Virus record (IMG/VR): IMGVR_UViG_3300032334_002666 | Span: 1-63,276 of that record | Strand: one strand, 5' to 3' | Source of the DNA: a virus | DNA length: 63,276 bases | Part shown: positions 9,377 to 17,657 of the stretch, piece after piece | Layout of the letters: the number at the start of each line of letters is the position of its first letter | Numbering within the stretch: the stretch's first letter is position 1 | The notes under the pieces: generated by a model | What the model was told of the DNA's origin: nothing | Database searches by the model: none | Seen by the model: only the letters and a program-made list of their open reading frames with translations | Position numbers and translations under genes: made by a program

Positions 9377-10051
9377 ATGCTAGACCGAAATCACGATATA
9401 TCGAATAGAGACTTAGATGACTTAAGAGACAAGCAGTTCTTAGGGGTTGTTGAGCTTGTAGATGATCCTCGAAAAGAGGGTAGAGCCAGAGTTAGGGTAT
9501 ATAGTATTCACGATGATTTAGAGGCTGGTGATATTCCATGGGCGTATCCAAAGAATAAGGCTCTATTTTTTGGTCAAGACGGTCGTGCTGGATCTATCTC
9601 TATTCCTAAAGTAGGAAGTATCGTTGCTGTAAGATTCGATAACGGTAATCCATATTCTCCTGAATACTTCGCGATTCATGAATTGGCACAAGACGTAAAG
9701 GATGAGCTAAATACTGAATATGAAGGAAGTCATATTGTTCTCTTCGATGGGGACCAAGAATTAAAGTTATGGTTTAGCGTAGGAAAAGGCTTGACGATTT
9801 CAGTAAAAGGAGCAAGCATAAATCTTGCGCCAGATAACCTAATAACAGTAAAGACTGATAATAAAGTTGTGATTGATTGTCCTAATATTGAACTTGGTTC
9901 AACTACATCAGCTGCGCTATCTGAATATGTGATAAAAGGTGAAACTTTCTTAGAACTTTTTAATGCTCATATACATCCTGCAGCAGGTGGACCACCAGCT
10001 CCTCCTCTTATTGCAGACGTAGTAATAAGTAAAACAACAAAAACTAAATAA
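9377..10051 (+). CDS. Baseplate central spike protein (gp5-like, no lysozyme domain)
   Basis: 224 residues. Residues about 15-110 form an OB-fold domain (FLGVVELVDDPRKEGRARVR, then GDIPWAYP, SIPKVGSIVAVRFDNGNPYSPEY) typical of T4 gp5/VgrG. A beta-helix-like stretch (about 120-180) follows, then a His/Pro-rich tip (HIHPAAGGPPAPP). T4 gp5 carries an internal lysozyme domain; here it is absent, so wall penetration would be purely mechanical or use another enzyme. The leader (AAAGTAAAAATTAAAG) has no Shine-Dalgarno sequence. Confidence 0.8.
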   Translation: MLDRNHDISNRDLDDLRDKQFLGVVELVDDPRKEGRARVRVYSIHDDLEAGDIPWAYPKNKALFFGQDGRAGSISIPKVGSIVAVRFDNGNPYSPEYFAIHELAQDVKDELNTEYEGSHIVLFDGDQELKLWFSVGKGLTISVKGASINLAPDNLITVKTDNKVVIDCPNIELGSTTSAALSEYVIKGETFLELFNAHIHPAAGGPPAPPLIADVVISKTTKTK

Positions 10052-10053
10052 GG

Positions 10054-10635
10054 ATGGCACTAGAAGATCAGGCAAAGGCAGTAACTCAATTAGGATCACT
10101 TGGAACAGATATTCCAAAACTAAACGCCGATGCCGTAATTGAAAATATTATTAAAAAGGACGAGACTCTTGGTAAATACTTAGTAATGATTGATGCGGCA
10201 AAAGCTGAAAAGATTGAGCGAGGAATGACTAAAGAAGAGGCAGATAAAGCGGCAGAGGAAGCTAAGAAGAAGATTTTAGAAGAGGTAAAGAAAAATCTTA
10301 AACCTGCAGTTGAAGAAGATATTATTAAGATAAAGCAGGAGTACAAGATCGCAAAGGAGGCACTTGATTCTATTCCAGTTGAAGTTCAGGCGACTGTTGC
10401 TACTGCTGCACTACCGGCAGCTCTGCCACCGGCTGTTCCTAATCCAGTATATACACTAGGAATTGCTCTACAAACAAAAAAGAGTCTATTAAAGACCTTA
10501 AATATTGTGCTCACTTCCCTAACAACAGTAATGATGCTGGCAAATAAGCTAAAGTTTGAATTGCCGGCAGCAATATTAAAACTGGTTGAAACCCTTTCAA
10601 TAGTTACAAAAGGTTTATCGCTTATTCCAGGCTAA
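10054..10635 (+). CDS. Ala-rich helical tail/baseplate-associated protein
   Basis: 193 residues beginning 2 nt after the spike gene stop. Residues 30-115 are a charged helical region rich in Glu, Lys and Ala. Residues about 120-193 are hydrophobic with several Leu/Val/Ala stretches, possibly membrane-interacting. Coupling to the spike gene suggests a tail function such as a tape or hub accessory, but no family is recognised. Its last 14 nt overlap the convergent minus-strand gene. Confidence 0.6.
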   Translation: MALEDQAKAVTQLGSLGTDIPKLNADAVIENIIKKDETLGKYLVMIDAAKAEKIERGMTKEEADKAAEEAKKKILEEVKKNLKPAVEEDIIKIKQEYKIAKEALDSIPVEVQATVATAALPAALPPAVPNPVYTLGIALQTKKSLLKTLNIVLTSLTTVMMLANKLKFELPAAILKLVETLSIVTKGLSLIPG

Positions 10636-10909
10636 TCCCATTATCGAGCTTATACTCTTCCCAGTCAGTCTTATTCATTAAGTTCGGAAAGCGTTCACCT
10701 CCATTACACGATTCCTTAACATATAGTTTTCCTGGAATATCACAACCGCAATAGGAACAGTATCCAAATTTTACACAGTCGTCTTTACAAATCATTGCCC
10801 GATAGGCAACCTGTTCCTTTTCATGTTCAGGCAAGAGATACATCTTGTCACCAAGCATCTTGATGTTGCCCTCTATATAGTGCCCGATATTCTTTAGCGT
10901 AATCTTCAT
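10622..10909 (-). CDS. Cysteine-rich putative metal-binding protein
   Basis: 95 residues. It carries a cluster of Cys residues from about 42 to 69 (CKDDC, YCSYCGC, then ESC) followed by GGERFPNLM, a pattern I recall from small phage and Bacteroidota proteins of unknown role. It probably binds zinc or an iron-sulphur cluster. Its ATG overlaps the stop of the NeuB-like gene by 4 nt (ATGA), so the two are translationally coupled. Confidence 0.7.
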   Translation of the reverse strand: MKITLKNIGHYIEGNIKMLGDKMYLLPEHEKEQVAYRAMICKDDCVKFGYCSYCGCDIPGKLYVKESCNGGERFPNLMNKTDWEEYKLDNGISLE

Positions 10910-11667
10910 TTTCCCTTAAGTTCTTTTTCCTTTTTACTCAGCTTACGGGCCTCATAGCCTCCTCTAGAGTTATCTATTTGAGCTAGATCGTTTACCAATT
11001 GACAATATTCACTAAATACTCCAGGACTACCTAAATAGTACTCTATAGTGTCATCAGTTACCTCAATTGTATATTCTAGGAATTTTGCTTCTAATATACG
11101 AGCAGCAATAAGTAGAGAAGTATTTGCAAAGTGATTATTTTTAAATCCAGTAGAATACTTTTTTTCAAATTCAATTGAGATTCCCTGAAGATATTTTATG
11201 TAGTCAAGTCGAGCCTCTCCTTGAGAATGATGAATTACTAGGTCAGGTTGAGCAGTTTCAATTGCTCGATCAATCTCTTTTTGTGTACTTGAACCAGTAT
11301 AGAGGACTAGATAGTCTGAGCTTTCTCGAGCATGACTAAGAAGATTAGTGTCCTTAATACAGTCGGATGGAATTCCTACCATGTAGCCAAGTTTACCATT
11401 CGGTAACCTAGAATAGTAAGGTCGAGTAAGGTTGATTGCTCGGATTGAGGTCACTATTGGAAACCATGAGATGTTTCGTGCTCTACAAAAATTGTCGAGT
11501 TCATCGCACATATTAACATTGATCATCGCACATTTATAGAGATCAATTGCGATATAATCTACATGAGTACCATCAAATGACTCAATTAAATTTTGCACGA
11601 TCTTTAAATTATTAAGATCGTCAGTCGCCTTCCAATCAATTGATACACATAACTTAGCTTTTTCCAT
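10906..11667 (-). CDS. NeuB-like (N-acetylneuraminate synthase family) TIM-barrel protein
   Basis: 253 residues from the ATG at 11667; an in-frame TTG at 11694 would add nine residues rich in Lys. The order of motifs follows sialic acid synthases: a conserved IPSDCIKDTNLLSHA, then the hallmark YTGSSTQKEIDRAIE (family: STGmatxxEIxxAi), then YSTGFKNNHFA, and a C-terminal SPGVFSEYCQLVNDLA that matches the SLeP-x-E segment before the family's end. NeuB condenses phosphoenolpyruvate with N-acetylmannosamine. The protein is about 80 residues shorter than cellular NeuB and lacks the C-terminal antifreeze-like domain, and the K-F-Q motif near the N-terminus is not obvious, so activity is uncertain. 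It is divergent from the J-protein gene. Confidence 0.6.
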   Translation of the reverse strand: MEKAKLCVSIDWKATDDLNNLKIVQNLIESFDGTHVDYIAIDLYKCAMINVNMCDELDNFCRARNISWFPIVTSIRAINLTRPYYSRLPNGKLGYMVGIPSDCIKDTNLLSHARESSDYLVLYTGSSTQKEIDRAIETAQPDLVIHHSQGEARLDYIKYLQGISIEFEKKYSTGFKNNHFANTSLLIAARILEAKFLEYTIEVTDDTIEYYLGSPGVFSEYCQLVNDLAQIDNSRGGYEARKLSKKEKELKGK

Positions 11668-11730
11668 AGAACCTTTTCTTTTTTTCTTATACAATATAAG
11701 TTAGATCAGGTTTAGAAAAAATCCCAATTA

Positions 11731-12741
11731 ATGGATCACTATGCAAACTTAGGAGTTTCTAAAACGGCGACTCATGAAGAAATTAAAAAAGCTTATCGAA
11801 AGCTTGCAGTAAAATATCATCCAGATAAGACAGATGGTGATAAAGATCTAGAGGAACTTTTTAAAAAGATCTCTGACTCGTATACTATATTAGGTGATGA
11901 GAAGAAGAGGGAAGAATACGATAAGAAGACATCAAATCCCTGGAGTTCAAGTGGATTTGGTGAGACTTCAAATGGATTTGGATTTGATGAATTTGTTAGA
12001 AATTTTTCAGATTCAGACTTTAGACGAAGGTCGAATGATCGGGCTAGAAAAACGCAAGGTCGGCCTCACCCAACTCCACCAAGTACAGATCATCTTAATA
12101 TCTATGTGCATGATAAATTAGAATTAAAGGATGCAATGTTAGGAAAAAAGATTGAATTAAGTTTTACCAGAGAAAAGATAAACTATACTGGTAAATCAGG
12201 TAGTGTGTTGACTTTTGATAAGATCAAAGAGGAAAGGGATATTATAATTACGATCGATCTTAGGAAAAAGTATATTATCATTAAACAGGATGGAGATGCA
12301 CATACTGTTTCAGCAAGAGTGGCAAAGCTCGGTAATGAAGAGGTAGTTAGTCAATTAAATATGTGGGGAGATCTTGAACAGGTTCCGCTAATTGGAGATC
12401 TACATGTTACATTAGAACTAATTATTCCAGAAAACGTAAAAATTGAAGGCACTAGAATAATTCAGGTAATTGATATCCCATTGAGTAGTGTAATATTCAG
12501 TGAAGGAAAAACAAAGATTGAAACAATCGTTAATAAGAAATACGAGGTGGATTTTAATAGTCCTCGATCTGCATCAAACTTAAAATTCTCAATACCAAAT
12601 GAAGGAATATGCAATGAACAGGGCAAGCTCGGAGAATATCTGGTCAAGTTTAACGTAGTATTACCTCAAATCGACGACATATCAGAAGAAGATTTCTTAA
12701 AATTAAAATCGGTATTGTCAGAATACGAAAATAAAACTTAA
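11731..12741 (+). CDS. DnaJ-like co-chaperone (type B J-protein)
   Basis: 336 residues. Residues 1-68 form a complete J-domain with the invariant HPD ([11 protein letters not shown]) that stimulates Hsp70 ATPase. A Gly/Phe/Ser-rich linker (about 70-105) follows, then a beta-rich C-terminal substrate-binding part with the usual late [12 protein letters not shown] segment. The Cys-rich zinc domain of DnaJ is missing, so it is CbpA-like. No phage Hsp70 is seen in the window, so it probably recruits host DnaK. It lies directly before the prohead protease-scaffold and capsid genes. Confidence 0.85.
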   Translation: MDHYANLGVSKTATHEEIKKAYRKLAVKYHPDKTDGDKDLEELFKKISDSYTILGDEKKREEYDKKTSNPWSSSGFGETSNGFGFDEFVRNFSDSDFRRRSNDRARKTQGRPHPTPPSTDHLNIYVHDKLELKDAMLGKKIELSFTREKINYTGKSGSVLTFDKIKEERDIIITIDLRKKYIIIKQDGDAHTVSARVAKLGNEEVVSQLNMWGDLEQVPLIGDLHVTLELIIPENVKIEGTRIIQVIDIPLSSVIFSEGKTKIETIVNKKYEVDFNSPRSASNLKFSIPNEGICNEQGKLGEYLVKFNVVLPQIDDISEEDFLKLKSVLSEYENKT

Positions 12742-12760
12742 AAAGTTTCAAATAGCTCTT

Positions 12761-12776
12761 AATAAATAATAAAAAA
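12761..12776 (+). promoter_or_regulatory. Late-promoter-like motif
   Basis: AATAAATAATAAAAAA lies 27 nt upstream of the TTG start at 12788. That spacing equals the others in the family and supports the TTG as the real start. It probably drives both the protease-scaffold and the capsid gene, since no such motif lies directly before the capsid gene. Confidence 0.7.
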
Positions 12777-12787
12777 TATTTTGGGCT

Positions 12788-14761
12788 TTGACAAATCAAA
12801 ATTTAGCACAAATTAACTACGGCGACTGGGTACTAGTTGTTGAAAATGTTGGTGAGAAACTTCGAGTAAGTGAATCATCAGCGTCTGGTGCAGTACTTGA
12901 AGGAGTATGTGCAGTATTCGGTCAAATGAATAATAACCGACGAGTCTATGAAAAATCAGAATACCTTCCACACCTTTCCTATCTTCAAGATAAGATCTCA
13001 AAAAGACAATTAGTTGGAACAGTTGATCACCCTCAGCATTTTGAACCAAAATTAAGCGAAGCTTCACATATTATCGAATCTCTTACTTATGATGGCGGTG
13101 ACAAAGTATACATTAAAGTTCGACTATTAGAAAACACTCCTCATGGTAAATTAGCTAAAGCGTTGCTTGATGGAGGAGTTCAACTATCAGTTTCTTCAAG
13201 AGCAGCTGGTCAAGTTAGCGAGAGCGGTATGGTAAAATTACAGAGGATCTTTACTTATGACTTAGTAGGTGAACCTGGTTTTACTGAAGCAGTTTTACGT
13301 AAGACTGTTAGTGAATCCCTAAAGAGTGACTTTTCAATGATTACTGAGAGCTACAATACAATGAAGGAAAATTCATTTATTCAAAAATCTGGATTAATGG
13401 ATATTTCAGAAAGTTTAAACTTCGCAGATAATTTTAAAGTTTATAAGATAAATAAATTAGAAAATAGTTCAGGAATAAAATTCCAAGGGACTCTACAAGA
13501 ACAAAAAAATAATAACACGATGGCCGAGTTTGTAACAAAAGAACAAATGGATAAATACTCAGAAGTTCTTAAAACACAATTCAATGGGATTAAAAAAGAA
13601 CTTAAGAATCACAAGTCTGTTTTAGAGTCTGCTCAATCAAACGGATCTAGTAATTCTGAGCTAGTTGGATTTGTTAATTATTTAGCAGAATCATTAGAGG
13701 GAGTTATTAATTTTACTGATTATCTTTCTCATAAATTAAATGAATCAGTTAAATATACAGAACATGTATCTGAAACAGTTAATAATTCAATTGAATACTC
13801 TTCTTATTTAGGAGAAAAATTGAATCAGTCAGTTAATTATCAAGACTATATTTCAGAAAAATTAAACGAGTCTATTAATTATACTGAATACGTTAAAGAA
13901 AACGTAAACAACTCTATTAAATATCAAAATTATTTGGCTGAAGAGCTTGATAAAGGATTACAATATGTTGAATACGTTGCTGAAGGAGCTAATCGTTCAA
14001 TTGAATTTGGAGAATATCTTTCAGAAAACATTAACTTAAATCGTGATTATTCTCAGTATCTAGCTGAAACAGTCGGTAAAACAATCGGTTACGCTGAATA
14101 TCTTGCTGAATCTTTAGGAGAAGGAGCAACATTAGGTAAAAGAAATATCTTAGGAGGAGTTTCTAAATTAGATGAATCTAACTCTATTGATAACTTAATT
14201 TCTAAAGTTGACCAAGTAATTACTGAGGTAAATGATAAATCTTCTAAAGCAGTTCTTGAAAGTAAATATCCTTTCTTAAAGGTTATGAACGAAGCTAACA
14301 AGAAAAGTTTCTTTGGATTAGAGTCAAACACTAAACAAGCAATTGTTGAAGCACTTAATGGTTCAGTATGGTTTAACGAAAACGATATCGTTGGAATCAT
14401 GGAAGCAGTAGTAAATCACAAAGAGCAAAATATCCCTACATATATCCGATTCATGCCAGCAGAATACAAACCTACTTGGAATGAAATGAATGAGAGTGAA
14501 AAAAGTAAAGTTCATGCTAAAGCACAACTTTATAATGTAAACACTCCATACCAAGTTAAATCATTCTGGGATGATATTGATATGAGAGGTATCAATGAAA
14601 GAATTGAAATTCAAAAACATAATACTAAAAAAATGCAACAACTCAACGAAAGCCAAAGTACAGAAGGCCTAGTACCTGTTGAACAGGTTGTTGAGATGCA
14701 GAGAGGTTACTCTCAAGGTTACCTAGAGACTATGCTGAGAAGCGCAAACTCTAGATTGTAA
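12788..14761 (+). CDS. Prohead protease-scaffold fusion (gp21-like N-terminus)
   Basis: 657 residues from a TTG start. Residues 30-170 resemble T4 gp21: MNNNRRVYEKS (gp21: VNRNKRLYPK), the catalytic His in VDHP (H81), and the Ser region SVSSRAAG (S136/S137; gp21: GVSSRGLG). In T4 this serine protease matures the prohead. Residues about 245-657 do not belong to gp21: a coiled region, eleven exact 14-residue repeats (294-447), and a helical C-terminus, which fit a scaffold or core protein like gp22. An internal ATG at 13520 (MAEFVTKEQMD) preceded by AAAAAAATAATAACACG could start a separate scaffold product. Confidence 0.8.
   Translation: MTNQNLAQINYGDWVLVVENVGEKLRVSESSASGAVLEGVCAVFGQMNNNRRVYEKSEYLPHLSYLQDKISKRQLVGTVDHPQHFEPKLSEASHIIESLTYDGGDKVYIKVRLLENTPHGKLAKALLDGGVQLSVSSRAAGQVSESGMVKLQRIFTYDLVGEPGFTEAVLRKTVSESLKSDFSMITESYNTMKENSFIQKSGLMDISESLNFADNFKVYKINKLENSSGIKFQGTLQEQKNNNTMAEFVTKEQMDKYSEVLKTQFNGIKKELKNHKSVLESAQSNGSSNSELVGFVNYLAESLEGVINFTDYLSHKLNESVKYTEHVSETVNNSIEYSSYLGEKLNQSVNYQDYISEKLNESINYTEYVKENVNNSIKYQNYLAEELDKGLQYVEYVAEGANRSIEFGEYLSENINLNRDYSQYLAETVGKTIGYAEYLAESLGEGATLGKRNILGGVSKLDESNSIDNLISKVDQVITEVNDKSSKAVLESKYPFLKVMNEANKKSFFGLESNTKQAIVEALNGSVWFNENDIVGIMEAVVNHKEQNIPTYIRFMPAEYKPTWNEMNESEKSKVHAKAQLYNVNTPYQVKSFWDDIDMRGINERIEIQKHNTKKMQQLNESQSTEGLVPVEQVVEMQRGYSQGYLETMLRSANSRL
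13667..14128 (+). repeat. Eleven tandem 14-residue (42-nt) repeats in the scaffold part
   Basis: Residues 294-447 are eleven consecutive 14-residue units without any indel; consensus (N/E)Yx-(E/D)YL-x-E-x-LN-x-SI. Examples are NYQDYISEKLNESI, NYTEYVKENVNNSI and GYAEYLAESLGEGA. Fourteen residues is two heptads, with aromatic residues at positions 2 and 5 and hydrophobics at 6, 10 and 14, so a regular helical rod or coiled coil is expected. Several units contain LAE or VAE followed by Ser, Thr or Gly, similar to gp21-type cleavage sites. Confidence 0.9.
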
Positions 14762-14787
14762 CAAAAACTAAAAAAACATTTTAACAA

Positions 14788-16428
14788 ATGGCACGTACTA
14801 AAATTTTTAAGCGTTCAAGCGATGCTCGCTTAGCGAACACATGGCAGCCGATTTTAGAAGGTTACGGTGCTGATGTTGCAAAGACTCCATGGTTAGCTGA
14901 GTACGCTCACAACCACGCTATCTTTGATAACACTACACCAATCTTTGAAAACACTGCTCCAGGTGTATTCTTCCAAACTCCAGGTTCTCTTGGTGGTTTT
15001 ATGGGAAATCCATCAGCTCCAACATCAGCAATGACTCCGTTCACTGCAGGTGCTAAGAATTCTTTCTCAGCTGATGCTAACGGTTCTGGTGATAAATTTC
15101 CATCACTTTTACCAGTTGCTATTCAAGTAGCAGCAAAAACTATTGGTTTTGATCTAGTTCCAGTTATCCCTATGGATTCTCCAGTTGGATTCCTTCCTTA
15201 CTTGGATTATTTATATGCAGGTGGTAGAACTGGTACAGGCGAGTTTGATCCTTACTTAGTTAAAATTGAAGGTGTTACTTCAGCATCATTCAACCCAACA
15301 CCAGCTCCAGGTGATACTGCAACAGTTTCTGGATCAGGTGCAGGAGATTTTGTTCTTCACTTCGTAGGATACTCTCGTGTAGACGGTCAATTGATTCTTA
15401 AAGTAGTATCTGATACAGGTACAAATACTTTATCCACTTCACTTACAGGTAACACTATTACTATTAATGGTGATACTTCTGGTAACGTAACTGGAGTTTC
15501 TCTAGTTTCTGCATTAGAAAACCATATTTCTGGTTTTACTTCAGTATCTGATGCTGATTATGCAACTACTCCATTCAATGGTTCTTACCTTCCTTCTACA
15601 GGAAACGTACCAGGATCAATGAGAAGAGAAGAAGGTGAAAACTCTAAATTCCGTCAAATGGGATTAAGAATGTTCACTAAATTTGTTGAAGCTGAAACTG
15701 ATCAAGTATCAATTTCTGCAACAGTTGAGCAAATCCAAGACTTGAACAGAGTTTGGAATTATGATGTTATCTCTATGTTGGAAAACGTAGCAGTTAATGA
15801 CTTAGCTCAATCAATCAACAAAAGATTAGTTGATAAAGTATTACAACTTGCTGATGTTCACTCTACAGAAGTTAACTTAGTTGAAGGTACAGGTATTACT
15901 ACTCTTGACCTGACTGCTGGTGGATTTGATAACACTTCTACATTACAAAGAAGATTGGTTACTAAAGTTCTTGAAATGGCAAACTTGATTTACCATAGAG
16001 GACGTTTTGGAGCTGGTACTTTCTTAGTAACTAACGGACGTGTTGCTTCTGCAATGGCTGATGTTGCTGGTTACTCAATCGCACAAGTTCCAACTGATAT
16101 GGGTGGAGTTGCAGGTAACCTTTACCCAGCTGGTAAAGTTTACGGAGTACAAGTTTACGTTGATCCTAACATGGCTTGGGGAGACTCAAGAATCATGATT
16201 GGACGTAAAGGTGCTGACGAAGAACCGGGTGTTAAATTCATGCCATACATCATGGCTGAATCTCTTCAGACTATCTCTGAAGGTACATTCTCTCCAAAAA
16301 TCGGTATGAAATCAAGATACGCGATTACTGAAGCAGGATGGCATCCTGAAACTCAATACATTAGTATTGATGTTACTGGTGCTGCTCTTGGAGTTCTTAC
16401 AGGTTCTACTGCGTTAGTAAGTATCTAA
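14788..16428 (+). CDS. Major capsid protein (gp23-like)
   Basis: 546 residues. The N-terminus LANTWQPILEGYG aligns with T4 gp23 LLNKWKPLLEGEG. The HK97-like core is recognisable from NSKFRQMGLRMFTKFVEAET through QIQDLNRVWNYDVISMLENV to the C-terminal GMKSRYAITEAGW (gp23: GFKTRYGIGINPF). Residues about 150-260 form an inserted beta-rich, Thr/Gly/Ser-rich domain. A possible protease site, ILE-G, lies at residues 22-25, but T4 cleaves further downstream. The gene follows the protease-scaffold gene by 26 nt and ends in a strong terminator. The A-rich leader has no Shine-Dalgarno sequence although this should be the most abundant phage protein. Confidence 0.93.
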   Translation: MARTKIFKRSSDARLANTWQPILEGYGADVAKTPWLAEYAHNHAIFDNTTPIFENTAPGVFFQTPGSLGGFMGNPSAPTSAMTPFTAGAKNSFSADANGSGDKFPSLLPVAIQVAAKTIGFDLVPVIPMDSPVGFLPYLDYLYAGGRTGTGEFDPYLVKIEGVTSASFNPTPAPGDTATVSGSGAGDFVLHFVGYSRVDGQLILKVVSDTGTNTLSTSLTGNTITINGDTSGNVTGVSLVSALENHISGFTSVSDADYATTPFNGSYLPSTGNVPGSMRREEGENSKFRQMGLRMFTKFVEAETDQVSISATVEQIQDLNRVWNYDVISMLENVAVNDLAQSINKRLVDKVLQLADVHSTEVNLVEGTGITTLDLTAGGFDNTSTLQRRLVTKVLEMANLIYHRGRFGAGTFLVTNGRVASAMADVAGYSIAQVPTDMGGVAGNLYPAGKVYGVQVYVDPNMAWGDSRIMIGRKGADEEPGVKFMPYIMAESLQTISEGTFSPKIGMKSRYAITEAGWHPETQYISIDVTGAALGVLTGSTALVSI

Positions 16429-16452
16429 TCATATTTACTTTAGATAAATTAA

Positions 16453-16480
16453 AGAGGATTCTTTCGAATCCTCTTTTTTT
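16453..16480 (+). terminator. Intrinsic terminator after the capsid gene
   Basis: A 9-bp perfect stem (AGAGGATTC / GAATCCTCT) with a TTTC loop is followed by a run of seven T. It ends capsid transcription just before the next late promoter. Confidence 0.9.
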
Positions 16481-16489
16481 GTTTATAGA

Positions 16490-16506
16490 GATAAATAATA
16501 AAAAAC
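16490..16506 (+). promoter_or_regulatory. Late-promoter-like motif
   Basis: GATAAATAATAAAAAAC lies 28 nt upstream of the ATG at 16518 and 10 nt after the capsid terminator, giving the Dps-like gene independent late expression. Confidence 0.75.
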
Positions 16507-16517
16507 TTATAGAAATT

Positions 16518-16886
16518 ATGACAAGTTTAATGTCAACATTCTTAGGAATCCAATCTCAATTTAAAGTGTTTCATTGGCAGACACAATCTTATGCTAAACA
16601 TCAAGCATATGGTGGAATCTATGATACTCTTAGCGACTTGTCTGACGAGTTTATGGAAACATATATGGGTAAATATGGTAGAGTTGCTCTAGAAGGAGAA
16701 ACTGATGCTATCCTATTAGGAAATATTGGAGAAGTTAACATAGAGGAATTCTTGGACACTATTGTAGAATTCTTATTATCTTTTAATCATAAACTAGATG
16801 GTAACAAGGACAGTGATCTCCTAAACATCAGAGATGAGATGTTAGGTGCTATTAATAAACTTAAATATTTACTAACTTTAAAATGA
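16518..16886 (+). CDS. Dps/ferritin-like four-helix protein
   Basis: 122 residues. The start is the ATG at 16518; a longer frame from TTG at 16479 would run through the promoter and is rejected. The segment QSQFKVFHWQTQSYAKHQAY followed by LSDLSDEFMETYMGKYGR has the spacing of helix 1-2 ligands in Dps/ferritin-like proteins (His, Asp, Glu). Dps binds iron and DNA in cells; the phage family is of unknown function. Expression from a late promoter suggests a virion or late role. Confidence 0.65.
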   Translation: MTSLMSTFLGIQSQFKVFHWQTQSYAKHQAYGGIYDTLSDLSDEFMETYMGKYGRVALEGETDAILLGNIGEVNIEEFLDTIVEFLLSFNHKLDGNKDSDLLNIRDEMLGAINKLKYLLTLK

Positions 16887-16895
16887 CTTTTGAGT

Positions 16896-17411
16896 ATGTC
16901 GTTTATTAATTGGGGACATGAGACTCCTGAACAAAAGGAAATTAGAAGAAGAATGGAAGATGAGATGATGTTTGAACAGGCATCTTATAATGCTGCGGTA
17001 GCCGCGGTAGCTGCCGCCGGCTCAGGAGGAAATACTTTATTCTTAGTTCCACCACCTGAACCTGGAGAAACTTTATATTATATCAGACTGCTTGATTTTG
17101 CACATGGATTAGTATTTATGTTAGACGGATTTTTCTATGTGAATGATTCTACTCATATCGTACAGAGATTTTATGATTTGGCCAACCCAACCGTTGATAT
17201 TCTATCAACCGGCCACTCTGGAGGCCCTACATATCTCTACTATCCTGGATGGTTGTGTTTTGATGAAGGAGGATGTAATATAACTAGTCTTCCATATGCA
17301 TTCGGTTCAACTATAGGAGATTATAACATGTTTGGTAGTACTTCGTCTAGTAACGGATTAGTAGGTGGATTTGGTCCAGTTACTTATGTCTTCAGCACTA
17401 CTCCATTTTAA
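16896..17411 (+). CDS. Hypothetical virion-region protein
   Basis: 171 residues from the ATG at 16896 (MSFINWGHETPEQKE); an upstream in-frame TTG at 16890 is less likely. A charged helix (residues 8-32) is followed by an Ala/Gly-rich linker and then a beta-rich part dense in Tyr, Phe, Gly and Ser (YYIRLLDFAHGLVFML, VNDSTHIVQRFYDL), typical of virion decoration or fibre-tip proteins. It begins 9 nt after the Dps-like gene and ends before a terminator. No family is recognised. Confidence 0.6.
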   Translation: MSFINWGHETPEQKEIRRRMEDEMMFEQASYNAAVAAVAAAGSGGNTLFLVPPPEPGETLYYIRLLDFAHGLVFMLDGFFYVNDSTHIVQRFYDLANPTVDILSTGHSGGPTYLYYPGWLCFDEGGCNITSLPYAFGSTIGDYNMFGSTSSSNGLVGGFGPVTYVFSTTPF

Positions 17412-17434
17412 TCCATAAGATAATTATAGACAAG

Positions 17435-17461
17435 AAAAGGATCCCAGTAGGATCCTTTTTT
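17435..17461. terminator. Bidirectional terminator between convergent operons
   Basis: A 10-bp perfect stem (AAAAGGATCC / GGATCCTTTT) with a CAGTA loop is flanked by A and T runs, so it can stop transcription from both sides. It separates the capsid block from the minus-strand topoisomerase operon. Confidence 0.85.
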
Positions 17462-17499
17462 AGTATGGTGGGCTCGCCTAGAGGAGAAAGTAAAATTAG

Positions 17500-17652
17500 C
17501 TACAGAATTTTGAAGAAATAATGTTTGCGTTTTTGAGCTCTTAAATCAGGAATCTTGAGTTCACTATCACGATCGTACCATCCTAGTTCTGAGTAATGAC
17601 TTTGCGGGTCAGATACAGCATATAATACTCTGCCCCATCTAGGGTCGCCCAT
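17500..17652 (-). CDS. Small hypothetical protein
   Basis: 50 residues from ATG (MGDPRWGRVLYAVSDPQSHY) to TAG. It is basic at the C-terminus (AQKRKHYFFKIL). It starts 5 nt after the stop of the DIP1984-like gene and is the last gene of the minus-strand operon before the terminator, which supports it as coding. No motif is recognised. Confidence 0.5.
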   Translation of the reverse strand: MGDPRWGRVLYAVSDPQSHYSELGWYDRDSELKIPDLRAQKRKHYFFKIL

Positions 17653-17657
17653 GTATT

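Noticed and set aside
11731-12741. Full DnaJ with zinc fingers
   Set aside because: The four CxxCxGxG motifs are absent; only the J-domain and beta domains are present.
16451-16480. Possible tRNA T-arm (TTCGAATCC)
   Set aside because: It is part of a perfect hairpin with a T run; no acceptor or anticodon arms surround it. I saw no convincing tRNA in the window.
16479-16517. Upstream TTG start for the Dps-like gene
   Set aside because: It would translate through the capsid terminator tail and the late promoter; the ATG at 16518 has the expected spacing to the promoter.
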